This document shows, piece after piece, positions 14,251-20,990 of a stretch of 64,000 nt of DNA. The position numbers and the translations under genes are program-made. The DNA is taken from NCBI GenBank assembly GCA_035631375.1, contig DASQIW010000195.1, positions 19,688 through 83,687 of the forward strand, read 5' to 3'. Each line of letters starts with the position of its first letter. Position 1 is the stretch's first letter. This stretch comes from JAJYUU01 sp035631375 (GTDB lineage: Bacteria; Actinomycetota; Actinomycetes; Streptosporangiales; Streptosporangiaceae). The notes beneath the pieces were generated by a model, which was not told the DNA's origin, ran no database searches, and saw only the letters and a list, made by a program, of their open reading frames with translations.

Positions 14251-15141
14251 ATGCCCATCGTCGCAATCCTGTTCCTGGTAGGAGTCTTCTACGCCGTGCG
14301 GGAGGCCGGGAAGGAGACCGGGCGGGCGATCGGCAAGCGCCGCGCGTCTCCCCCCTCCCGCAACGCGGCAGCCGCCACCCGCCAGCGTCGGCAGGAGACG
14401 GCCGGGTGGTGGGCGGGAGAAGCCCGCCGCGGGTTCCCCACCACCCGCCACGGGTTCCGCACCGGGTGGAACGACCACAAGCTCGCCGCCAAGCAGCGGG
14501 AGCGGGACCGGGCGAAGCAGGGCGCCGACCACGAACTGCAGCACCTCACGCTCGACCAGGAGATCACCGCCCACAACCACCGGATGCAGGTGGCCGCCCG
14601 GCAGCGCCAGCAGCAGCCGACCATGAGCCAGCAGCTTGCCGCCGTCCCGCCGCAGCAGTTCCGCCAGCCGCTGGGCGACCCCATCGAAGACGACCCGCCG
14701 CTCGCCGACGGGCACACAGCCGGCGCCGGCCCGCCGCCGTCAACCAACGGGCACTCACCCAGAGGGTCGGCACCAGCCAGCCCATCGACCAACGGAAGAT
14801 CAGCAGGAGGATTCACCGTGTCCGACGTCACCTACGACACCAGCAAGGAAGCCGCCGAGGCCCTCGCAGTCAAGGCCGACACCTCGGTCCACGAGAACGA
14901 CCTCAACGAGGTCCAGGCTCTGGGCGATGGCCTGCAGGCCATGATCGGCTCCGACTCGACAGCCCTGGGCCTGGTCGGCGACATCCACACCGACCTGCAG
15001 GACATCAGGGACGCCAACGCCCGCCTGCAGGAGCACTCGATCGCGCTCAAGGACCACATCGAGTCCACCTACGGCACCACCCAGGAGAGCGTGGACGCCA
15101 GCGGCCAGGAGGCCCCGGAGAAGGAGTTCCTGAGTCACTGA
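14251..15141 (+). CDS. Membrane-anchored coiled protein with probable inner start (296 aa)
   Basis: ATG 14251 starts a short hydrophobic N-terminus (PIVAILFLVGVFYAV). A long Arg/Gln-rich segment, a Pro/Gly linker and a C-terminal acidic helical domain (HTDLQDIRDANARLQEHS) follow. A strong AGGAGG plus GTG at 14818 lies in the same frame at the boundary of the C-terminal domain, so a separate ~107-aa product may also be made. In transfer operons such proteins could bridge membrane and DNA; no recognised family. The stop overlaps the next start. Confidence 0.6.
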   Translation: MPIVAILFLVGVFYAVREAGKETGRAIGKRRASPPSRNAAAATRQRRQETAGWWAGEARRGFPTTRHGFRTGWNDHKLAAKQRERDRAKQGADHELQHLTLDQEITAHNHRMQVAARQRQQQPTMSQQLAAVPPQQFRQPLGDPIEDDPPLADGHTAGAGPPPSTNGHSPRGSAPASPSTNGRSAGGFTVSDVTYDTSKEAAEALAVKADTSVHENDLNEVQALGDGLQAMIGSDSTALGLVGDIHTDLQDIRDANARLQEHSIALKDHIESTYGTTQESVDASGQEAPEKEFLSH

Positions 15142-15254
15142 TGCACGGGATCCTGATCGTCCTCGGCTACTCGCTGGTGATCTTCCTGGCCGGGTTCGCC
15201 ATGGGATGGCGGGCCCACCGCAAGGCCATGCGTGAGCTTCACCGGGAGCGGTAG
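15141..15254 (+). CDS. Single-pass micro-membrane protein (37 aa)
   Basis: ATG 15141 overlaps the stop of the 296-aa gene. One hydrophobic helix (ILIVLGYSLVIFLAGFAM) is followed by a basic tail (RAHRKAMRELHRER). It is typical of small spread or regulatory membrane peptides. Function unknown. Confidence 0.55.
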   Translation: MHGILIVLGYSLVIFLAGFAMGWRAHRKAMRELHRER

Positions 15255-15262
15255 GAGGTGAC

Positions 15263-15355
15263 ATGAACATCAGCAACAGCCAGGGCGCGTTCGTCGTCCA
15301 GGGCATCCGGGCGGTGGTCAGCATGCTGATCGCGCCATGGTGGCGGCGCAGGTAA
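15263..15355 (+). CDS. Micro-peptide (30 aa)
   Basis: ATG 15263 with AGGAGGTGAC just upstream, a near-perfect ribosome site. The product has a short amphipathic stretch (VVQGIRAVVSMLIAP) and ends WWRRR. The stop abuts the GTG of the TraB gene, so its main role may be to couple translation of that ATPase. The strong ribosome site is the main support. Confidence 0.5.
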   Translation: MNISNSQGAFVVQGIRAVVSMLIAPWWRRR

Positions 15356-17269
15356 GTGGCACTGCGCAGAAGCAAGCAGCGGGGCCGGAAGCAGGAGCGA
15401 CCGGCCCCGCTCGTTCCTGACCTCAACTCCCTCAAGCGGGCCGACCGGGCCCGCATGCGCAAGCTGATCGACGCTGAGCTAGAGAACATCAGGAGCGGCA
15501 AGGCCAAGACCCCCAAGCCGTTCCGCTGGCGGTTCCAGCTGGTGCCGGTGGCGTGGTTCGCCGGCGCGCTGGCTGGTCTGGTCTGCCACGCCGCCCACTC
15601 GTTCATGGCCGCTGCGGTCTCCGCGGTGCTCATCTCGGCGATCACGATCATCGCCACCAGGGCGCGCGAGCCGTTCCCCCGCAGGAACACCCAGGCCTGG
15701 GCGCTGTGGACCTCGCTGTGGATCACCGTGCTGGCCGTGACCGGGTACGGCCCGTGGGCCGGCGTCTACCTGCTGGGCTGGCTGGCCATGGCGATGCGCT
15801 GGTGGGCTCACTACGCCTGGCGGCCCAAGGAGCCCACGGTCGTGGCCCCGCCCGGTGACATCGAGATATGGAACGACCTGGCCGAGGTGAAGAAGTGGTT
15901 CGCCACCCTCGGCCCGCCGCGCCAGATCAGCAACGGCGTGGTCTACCCGATCCTGTGCCGGGGCTCGCGCACCCACATCGACCAGATCATCACCGAGCGG
16001 TCGGCCCTCGCCGCCGCCTACGGCAAGAGCATTGTCGAGGCCTACGCCGAGCAGGCCCCCGATGGCCGCAAGGACCGCGGGATGCTCACCCTGCTGCGGA
16101 CCAACACGCTGATGGAGCCCCGCCAGTGGGACGGGCTCGGCATCGACCTCGCCACTGGGCTGGCCGTGGTCGGCCGCTTCCCCGAGGGCGGCGACGTCCA
16201 CGAGCGCTACTTCATCCGCGGCTCAGGCCGGGGCGGCGCCAAGCACACGATCATCGCCGGGGTGGACGGCAGCGGGAAGACCGGGCTTATCGACCTCGGG
16301 CTGTGCATCTCGGCCAGCAGCGGCATCATCGCCCCGGTGGTGCTCGACCCGCAGGAGGGCCAGGCCCTGCCCGCGTGGCGCGACCACGTCCCCTACGCCT
16401 GCGGGCTCGATGAGTGCATGGCCTACCTGCGCGGCCTGCACGACGCGATGCGGGCCCGGTCCCAGTTCCTGGCCAACTCCCGCTGGTGCCCCGAGCACGG
16501 CATCGAGGAGGGCCGGGTCTGCAGCCGCACCGGGTGCCGGCGCCGCACCCGCATGGGCATGCACTTCTTCGACCCGTGGATGACCGGGCTGCCGTTCATC
16601 GAGATCACGATCGACGAGGCGCCCATCCTGCTGGCCGTCAAGGGCAGCGTGCCGTTGCTGCTCGACATCCTCAAGCTCGGCCGCAAGGTCGGCTTCCGGG
16701 TCCGGCTGGCCGCCCAGGTGCCCTCGATGAAGGAACTGGGCGGGTCCAGCGAGCTTCGCTCGATCCTGGCCGGCGGGTCGGTGTTCGTGCTGCGGACCGG
16801 CGACAAAGTCAGCGGCGGGATGCTGAACATGCCGGTCAAGCCGTGGGAGCTTCCCAAGCAGTTCCCCAACGGCGAGCCGACCTTCGGCCTCGGCTACGGC
16901 GACACCCCCGACGGGCGGAACTCGGTGACCATCCGCACCGACTGGGTCGCCGACGCCTTCGAGACCGCCGAGCGGCTGGCCCCGACGATCCGCCAGCCCA
17001 ACGAGGACGTGCTGGCCCGGCTGCACAACGCCGTGGGGCTCGACCAGCAGCGGGTGGCCCAGCTGCAGGGACAGGCCGCGGACATGGCCACCGCCCAGCT
17101 GCAGGTGCTGGCCGCGCTGCGGGGCCCGATGCGGTGGGGCGAGCTTATCGGCGCCGTGCCCGAGCTACAGGCGTCCGAGGTGGTCAAGGCGTTCGGCCAG
17201 CTGGTCAAGCAGGGCCGGGCGGTCAGGAACGGTGATGTAGTGGAGCCGGTGGTGCTCAGTGATAGTTGA
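15356..17269 (+). CDS. traB: TraB/FtsK-SpoIIIE-type conjugal DNA translocase (637 aa)
   Basis: GTG 15356 abuts the preceding stop. Three or four hydrophobic helices lie at about 62-100 and 118-148, then a cytoplasmic motor with Walker A GVDGSGKT (302-309) and Walker B FIEITIDE (414-421), and a helical C-terminal segment that could be the DNA-recognition winged helix (GPMRWGELIGAVPELQASEV). This order is that of Streptomyces TraB/TraSA proteins, which move double-stranded DNA between mycelial cells as hexamers. An insertion between the Walker motifs has Cys/His (WCPEHG...CSRTGC), possibly a zinc site. Location after Spd-like membrane genes and near a KorSA-like regulator supports transfer rather than chromosome segregation. 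Symbol by family resemblance. Confidence 0.8.
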   Translation: MALRRSKQRGRKQERPAPLVPDLNSLKRADRARMRKLIDAELENIRSGKAKTPKPFRWRFQLVPVAWFAGALAGLVCHAAHSFMAAAVSAVLISAITIIATRAREPFPRRNTQAWALWTSLWITVLAVTGYGPWAGVYLLGWLAMAMRWWAHYAWRPKEPTVVAPPGDIEIWNDLAEVKKWFATLGPPRQISNGVVYPILCRGSRTHIDQIITERSALAAAYGKSIVEAYAEQAPDGRKDRGMLTLLRTNTLMEPRQWDGLGIDLATGLAVVGRFPEGGDVHERYFIRGSGRGGAKHTIIAGVDGSGKTGLIDLGLCISASSGIIAPVVLDPQEGQALPAWRDHVPYACGLDECMAYLRGLHDAMRARSQFLANSRWCPEHGIEEGRVCSRTGCRRRTRMGMHFFDPWMTGLPFIEITIDEAPILLAVKGSVPLLLDILKLGRKVGFRVRLAAQVPSMKELGGSSELRSILAGGSVFVLRTGDKVSGGMLNMPVKPWELPKQFPNGEPTFGLGYGDTPDGRNSVTIRTDWVADAFETAERLAPTIRQPNEDVLARLHNAVGLDQQRVAQLQGQAADMATAQLQVLAALRGPMRWGELIGAVPELQASEVVKAFGQLVKQGRAVRNGDVVEPVVLSDS

Positions 17270-17705
17270 TCTTGCCCTCGCCGCGGTGGTGCTCACGATC
17301 CCCGCTGCCGTGATCGTCTGGCTGTCCGGGTCGGCCTGGATCCTGGTGAGCATCTGCGTGCCCCGCGAGTGGCGGGCCCGCTACCGCAAGTTCGCCCGCG
17401 ACGTCCTCGGGCGGCCGCGCGGCAAGCAGCACAGCGCCAAGATCCCCAGGCGGCTGCGCAACGCCGTGCTGCGGGCCGACCGGCGCACCTGCTGCTTCTG
17501 CCGCTCGAAGGACCGGCCCGAGATCGACCACGGCCACCCGTGGTCGGCGGGCTACCTCACCTGGCTGCCCAACCTGTTCGTGCTCTGCCACGCCTGCAAC
17601 GCGGCCAAGGGCTACAAGAAGGGCACCGCCTACGAACTGATGGAGGACCACCAGGGGCGCAACCCGGCCCGGTGGATCCGGGCCCTGTGGGGCCTCGCGG
17701 CTTAA
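17259..17705 (+). CDS. Membrane-anchored HNH endonuclease (148 aa)
   Basis: GTG 17259 overlaps the end of the translocase gene by 11 bases. Residues 3-28 are one hydrophobic helix. Residues 70-115 form an HNH/zinc domain: CCFC, EIDHGHP, then NLFVLCHACNAAKG. These give the His-Asn metal site and four zinc Cys. The overlap with the translocase and the membrane anchor suggest it acts at the transfer channel, for example in nicking or processing. That is inference: TraB-type transfer is not known to need a relaxase. A homing or restriction role is possible. A hairpin and a promoter-like region follow. Confidence 0.75.
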   Translation: MIVDLALAAVVLTIPAAVIVWLSGSAWILVSICVPREWRARYRKFARDVLGRPRGKQHSAKIPRRLRNAVLRADRRTCCFCRSKDRPEIDHGHPWSAGYLTWLPNLFVLCHACNAAKGYKKGTAYELMEDHQGRNPARWIRALWGLAA

Positions 17706-17742
17706 CATAGGGGCCCTCGCTGGGAGCATAGGTCAGGGAGCC

Positions 17743-17763
17743 TTGTCAACAGTTTGATATAAT
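17743..17763 (+). promoter_or_regulatory. Extended -10 promoter with inverted CTGTTGACAA box
   Basis: TGATATAAT (17755-17763) is a consensus extended -10. Immediately upstream TTGTCAACAG (17743-17752) is the left-arm box in reverse orientation, where a normal -35 would not fit. This argues that the box binds a protein, perhaps a repressor. A CCGGGG/CCCCGG hairpin lies just downstream. Confidence 0.6.
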
Positions 17764-17809
17764 GGAGGTAGCCGGGGCGTCCCCGGCCCAAGAGACAGGA
17801 GACAGGCCA

Positions 17810-18280
17810 ATGGCCACAGACGCACAGATCACAGCCGCCCGTGACGCAGCCGGCGACGTCGGCAACCTGCTCGACCACGAGCAGTGGGGCAAAGTCATCG
17901 ACGCCGCCAGCGCCAGCACAGAGCGCGGGCTCATGATCCTTGAGACCCGGCTGGCCATGCTCGCCGATGAGATCCGGGCCCGCGACTGGGAGCAGGTCGA
18001 GTTCCAGTACGACCGGGTGCTCTCGATCACCAACCGGACGGCAGGGCATCGGGACCGGCCCTACGACCCGGACGCCAGCGCGCCGACCAGCCCGACGGTC
18101 GAGTTCGCCCGGCCGGACGCGGCACCGCCCACGGTCGAGAACCATGACCACACCCGGATCCTGCACCGCTACCTGATGCAGGGCGTGATCTACTCGACCG
18201 ACGCCAAGACCGCGCGCCAGCGGATCGCGGCCTCGGCCCTGTACCTGGACGCCGCCGCGCTGGTGGCCGACCTGCCCTGA
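17810..18280 (+). CDS. Hypothetical helical protein (156 aa)
   Basis: ATG 17810 is chosen over an upstream in-frame ATG because AGGAGACAGGCCA precedes it. Mostly helical and acidic (LAMLADEIRARDWEQVEFQYD). There is a Pro-rich linker near the middle and a C-terminal Ala-rich helix. Not recognised. It has its own promoter region (17743-17763) and is followed by hairpin copy 10, so it is probably monocistronic. Confidence 0.65.
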   Translation: MATDAQITAARDAAGDVGNLLDHEQWGKVIDAASASTERGLMILETRLAMLADEIRARDWEQVEFQYDRVLSITNRTAGHRDRPYDPDASAPTSPTVEFARPDAAPPTVENHDHTRILHRYLMQGVIYSTDAKTARQRIAASALYLDAAALVADLP

Positions 18281-18295
18281 GAGGAGCAGCAGCGA

Positions 18296-18337
18296 GGGGC
18301 CCCCCGGAATACCGAGGGGCCCCGAACTGTTGACAAT
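18296..18337 (+). promoter_or_regulatory. Hairpin plus start-associated element, copy 10
   Basis: GGGGCCCC (18296-18303) pairs with GGGGCCCC (18316-18323) around GGAATACC (18306-18313). CTGTTGACAAT is at 18327-18337. TAGCGT lies 17 nt after TTGACA, as in copy 4. AAGGAGCAGAC precedes ATG 18382. Confidence 0.75.
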
Positions 18338-18381
18338 GGTAGACGCCGCGCATAGCGTGGGTCCGAGACCAAGGAGCAGAC

Positions 18382-18759
18382 ATGACCACCACCCCCAACG
18401 GCTACGCCGAGACCCCGGAGCACTACCACGACGGTGCCAGCACCTTCCCGTGCGAGGTGTGCAGCCCGGCTCCTGAGACCCACTCGCTGGTAGCGCAGGC
18501 TGAGGCCCGCCAGGCGCGGGTGCTGGCCCAGGCCCCCGAGGCCGTCCACGCCGCGCTGCGGCAAGAGGCCCGCTACGTCCAGAACATGGTGGGTGGCCGG
18601 TTCAGCGAGGCCCTGCAGATGGCCGTGAACAACTGGCGCGACGGCACCCTGAGTGACCTGGCCAGGAGCCTGCTGCCCACCCCCGCCAGCCTGCGGCACG
18701 CAGCCGCCGAGGCCCTGGCCAAGGAGTTCGGCGACGACATCTCGGAATGGACGGTGTGA
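18382..18759 (+). CDS. Hypothetical protein (125 aa)
   Basis: ATG 18382 carries the standard AAGGAGCAGAC start signature. The N-terminus has CEVC in a polar loop; most of the rest is helical (APEAVHAALRQEARYVQNMV, LADLARSLL-like stretches) and it ends acidic. Not recognised. The next gene starts 2 nt after the stop. Confidence 0.65.
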   Translation: MTTTPNGYAETPEHYHDGASTFPCEVCSPAPETHSLVAQAEARQARVLAQAPEAVHAALRQEARYVQNMVGGRFSEALQMAVNNWRDGTLSDLARSLLPTPASLRHAAAEALAKEFGDDISEWTV

Positions 18760-18760
18760 C

Positions 18761-18928
18761 GTGCGGAGCTATATCAGCTACTACGCCGAGAGTCTTGGTC
18801 ACGGCCGGGCGATCATGCGCGTGGACATTGTGGTCGAGGGCCGGCTGGTCCAGAGCTACCTGTCCGGGTCGCCCGCGCCGATGGCCAGTGTCAAGGCGCA
18901 CGAGCACAGGGTGCCCCTGGGGAGGTGA
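18761..18928 (+). CDS. Small hypothetical protein (55 aa)
   Basis: GTG 18761 begins one base after the previous stop region. The short product looks like two strands and a helix (IMRVDIVVEGRLVQSYLSG). It is the last + strand gene before the convergent hairpin at 18944-18972. Translation start is the least certain part. Confidence 0.5.
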   Translation: MRSYISYYAESLGHGRAIMRVDIVVEGRLVQSYLSGSPAPMASVKAHEHRVPLGR

Positions 18929-18943
18929 GACCGGGCCCCGCAG

Positions 18944-18972
18944 AGACCCGCAGCCGCTAGGGCTGCGGGTCT
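18944..18972. terminator. Bidirectional hairpin between converging transcription units
   Basis: A perfect 12-bp stem, AGACCCGCAGCC with GGCTGCGGGTCT, around a 5-nt loop. It lies exactly where the + arm ends and the - morphogenesis block ends; the last - gene's stop falls inside the stem. Confidence 0.8.
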
Positions 18973-19238
18973 TCTGGCTTCTCCGGGGCGGTGACCGGCA
19001 GGGTGCCGAACACGGGGTCGGCGCCGGGTGGCAGCGGCGGCACGTACTTGCCCTCGGGGTCGAGGATCTTGACGACCTCGCCGATCAGGATGTGCTGCTG
19101 GCCGACCGCCATCCTGGCCTGCATCAGGGATGACAGGCGCCGGATCCGCATGACCGCCTCGCAGTTGTGCGGGGCTGGCCGCGCCTGGTCTTCCTTCTTG
19201 CGCTCCCGCCTGGACGGCCCCCTGTCCCGGCGTCTCAT
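18957..19238 (-). CDS. Hypothetical protein after the endolysin (93 aa)
   Basis: ATG 19238 begins 8 nt after the endolysin stop. The N-terminus is highly basic (RRRDRGPSRRERKKEDQ). A middle segment follows (MQARMAVGQQHILIGEVVKI) and the C-terminal end is Pro-rich. It is the last gene of the - block. It could bind nucleic acid or the envelope; not recognised. Confidence 0.6.
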   Translation of the reverse strand: MRRRDRGPSRRERKKEDQARPAPHNCEAVMRIRRLSSLMQARMAVGQQHILIGEVVKILDPEGKYVPPLPPGADPVFGTLPVTAPEKPEDPQP

Positions 19239-19246
19239 GTGCCCCC

Positions 19247-20044
19247 CTACGGGTTGGTGGTGAAGAAGTGCTTGCCCGCGGGGATCGTCAGGCTGGCCAG
19301 CAGCGCCACGTTGCCCGGCACGGTGAGCAGGTGCTCCACCGTAGTGCCCCGGTCGGAGGCGATGCGCGTGAGGGTCCGGCCACCCGCGTCGTGGGCGTAG
19401 GGCTCGCCCGCCTTGTGCGCCACTGGGGCGGCAGGAGCAGGCTTGGCCGGGGCGGCGGCCCTGGGCCTCGGCCACCATCCGCAGTCGGCAGCGTAGCTGC
19501 GGTCGTAGTCCACCTCGGCCGGGCCCATCCGGGCACCGTTCTGGTACTGGTACAGGTGGACGCCCTTGATCAGGTTGCCCCCGGACCAGGCGTAGGTCTG
19601 CCAGGCGTAGTGGCACTTGCCAGCGGCGAACGCCCGCGACAGCGGCCAGTACCCGCCGTAGGCCCCGGTCCTGGGCCGGCCTATGGTGGACGCCACCCCG
19701 TCCAGGTAGGAGTTATACATGCCCTGGTCACCAGGTGGCACGTCGTAGTCGGCCGGGGCGAAGTAGATCGGGCAGCCCGGTGCGCCCATCGCGGCCACCT
19801 GCCGGCTGGCCTCCTGCGCGTCGTGCTGGCCACCGCGGAACCCGTTCACCAGGTCGCGGCCGGTCCCCTCCCACACGAACACGACGTGCATGCCGCCGGC
19901 GATCAGGTTCTGGAACTCGGTCTTGTTGATGCACTTGGAGTTGGGCAGCCAGGCCAGGTAGCGGCAGACGAACGTCACCCCGGCCGCCTTCATCCGGTTG
20001 ACCGACAGGCCGCTCCCGTAGCTGTAGTCGATTCCGAACGCCAT
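19247..20044 (-). CDS. Endolysin, DUF1906 glycoside-hydrolase-like with C-terminal LysM-like repeat (265 aa)
   Basis: Residues 1-200 match the DUF1906 fold used by many actinophage and secreted wall hydrolases: GIDYSYGSGLSV at the start (catalytic Asp candidate at 5), VTFVCRYLAW, VFVWEGTGRD, PIYFAPADYDV and YGGYWPLSRAF. After a Pro/Ala linker, residues ~220-265 read like a LysM unit (GRTLTRIASDRGTTVEHLL). There is no signal peptide, so a holin is needed; two TM proteins lie just upstream in the transcript. It probably cleaves peptidoglycan at the end of infection. Start ATG 20044 gives the full domain. Confidence 0.8.
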   Translation of the reverse strand: MAFGIDYSYGSGLSVNRMKAAGVTFVCRYLAWLPNSKCINKTEFQNLIAGGMHVVFVWEGTGRDLVNGFRGGQHDAQEASRQVAAMGAPGCPIYFAPADYDVPPGDQGMYNSYLDGVASTIGRPRTGAYGGYWPLSRAFAAGKCHYAWQTYAWSGGNLIKGVHLYQYQNGARMGPAEVDYDRSYAADCGWWPRPRAAAPAKPAPAAPVAHKAGEPYAHDAGGRTLTRIASDRGTTVEHLLTVPGNVALLASLTIPAGKHFFTTNP

Positions 20045-20095
20045 GGATCCCCGCCTCCGGGCATGCGTAGGGAGAGCGGGGACGGTGCCAGTATG

Positions 20096-20434
20096 TCAGC
20101 CGGGCAGGCGCGGGCAGAAGTCTGGCGTGTTCCCCAGGATCGGCCCGCGGATGGGCGGGATGCCCGGCCGGTGGGCGGCTATCGACTCCCACAGCCTGAT
20201 CTTGATGTGGATGTCGCACACCTCGTGCTGCAGCTGGACGGTCCGGTTCAGCAGGTCGATCGTGCCGATGGCATCGACCACCGTGGCGGCGATCGTCACC
20301 GCGAGCAGGACCAGCAGCCCGGCCACCGCCCAGCGCGGGATCAGCCAAGAGAGCGCAAGTGGATGAGCGTGATGACGGCGGTGACTATCAGCGGGCAGAC
20401 GATCCCCGTCGTCACTGCCAGCACTATCACCCAT
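20096..20434 (-). CDS. Single-pass membrane protein, holin-like (112 aa or shorter)
   Basis: One strong hydrophobic helix (VAGLLVLLAVTIAATVV) and a polar C-terminus ending in a Pro/Arg stretch. ATG 20434 overlaps the preceding gene by 94 bases, which is long. GTG 20326, just before the hydrophobic helix, is a possible alternative giving ~76 aa. Position between another TM protein and the endolysin suggests a lysis-timing role. Confidence 0.55.
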   Translation of the reverse strand: MGDSAGSDDGDRLPADSHRRHHAHPLALSWLIPRWAVAGLLVLLAVTIAATVVDAIGTIDLLNRTVQLQHEVCDIHIKIRLWESIAAHRPGIPPIRGPILGNTPDFCPRLPG

Positions 20435-20643
20435 GCCCGGTCCCTCCTCCCCCGCATGCTGGTCTCGTGCTCGCGGCTGGCGCCTTCCAGCGCGTCGAGC
20501 CGGTCTTCTAGCGACCGGTGCTCCTGCTCAGCGCCACGCAGGCCTATGGCGTCACGTTCGAGCGCTCCGAGCCGCCTAGTGATCTCCTGGTTGGTGGCGT
20601 CCCAGCGGTCGTAGCTCACATAGCGGGGAGCCGCGTCAGACAC
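20341..20643 (-). CDS. Coiled-coil membrane protein, holin-like (100 aa)
   Basis: Residues 15-62 are a heptad-rich coiled coil (ITRRLGALERDAIGLRGAEQ). A single C-terminal helix follows (about 70-92: VIVLAVTTGIVCPLIVTAV) with a short basic end. The layout matches many actinophage holin or holin-like proteins. It overlaps the genes on both sides, as is normal in this block. Confidence 0.6.
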   Translation of the reverse strand: MSDAAPRYVSYDRWDATNQEITRRLGALERDAIGLRGAEQEHRSLEDRLDALEGASREHETSMRGRRDRAWVIVLAVTTGIVCPLIVTAVITLIHLRSLG

Positions 20644-20980
20644 TGACCGGGACGTTGGGCCCGGCCATGACCCGCAGCCCAGTGTCGAAGTCTTCGAGCG
20701 TGGCCCCGGTGCCCCCGGTCCCGCCCTGCTGCACCTGCCCGTAGAAGATCTGGGCCAGCGTGTTCATCAGCGCGATGGCGTAGCTCTCCGCAGCGGCCTT
20801 GTCCGGGTCGAGGTTGAACAGGGTCTGCACGGTGGCCTGGTCCCACAGGGCGAACCAGGCGGCGAAGCTGCGGGTGTCCGCGGCTAGCTGCCGCCAGCGG
20901 CGCGCGAGGTCGGCCGCCGCAGCGTTCAGGCTGGCCGGGTCGGTGTTGTTCGAGAAGCCGATCAGCAGCGGCGTGGTCAT
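20636..20980 (-). CDS. Hypothetical protein of the tail/lysis region (114 aa)
   Basis: ATG 20980 is chosen for the AGGGGAGCACCC ribosome site in front. The protein is helical with LNAAAADLARRWRQLAADTR and a Gly-rich turn near the end. No membrane helix. It may be a small virion or chaperone protein; not recognised. Confidence 0.6.
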   Translation of the reverse strand: MTTPLLIGFSNNTDPASLNAAAADLARRWRQLAADTRSFAAWFALWDQATVQTLFNLDPDKAAAESYAIALMNTLAQIFYGQVQQGGTGGTGATLEDFDTGLRVMAGPNVPVSV

Positions 20981-20990
20981 GGGTGCTCCC

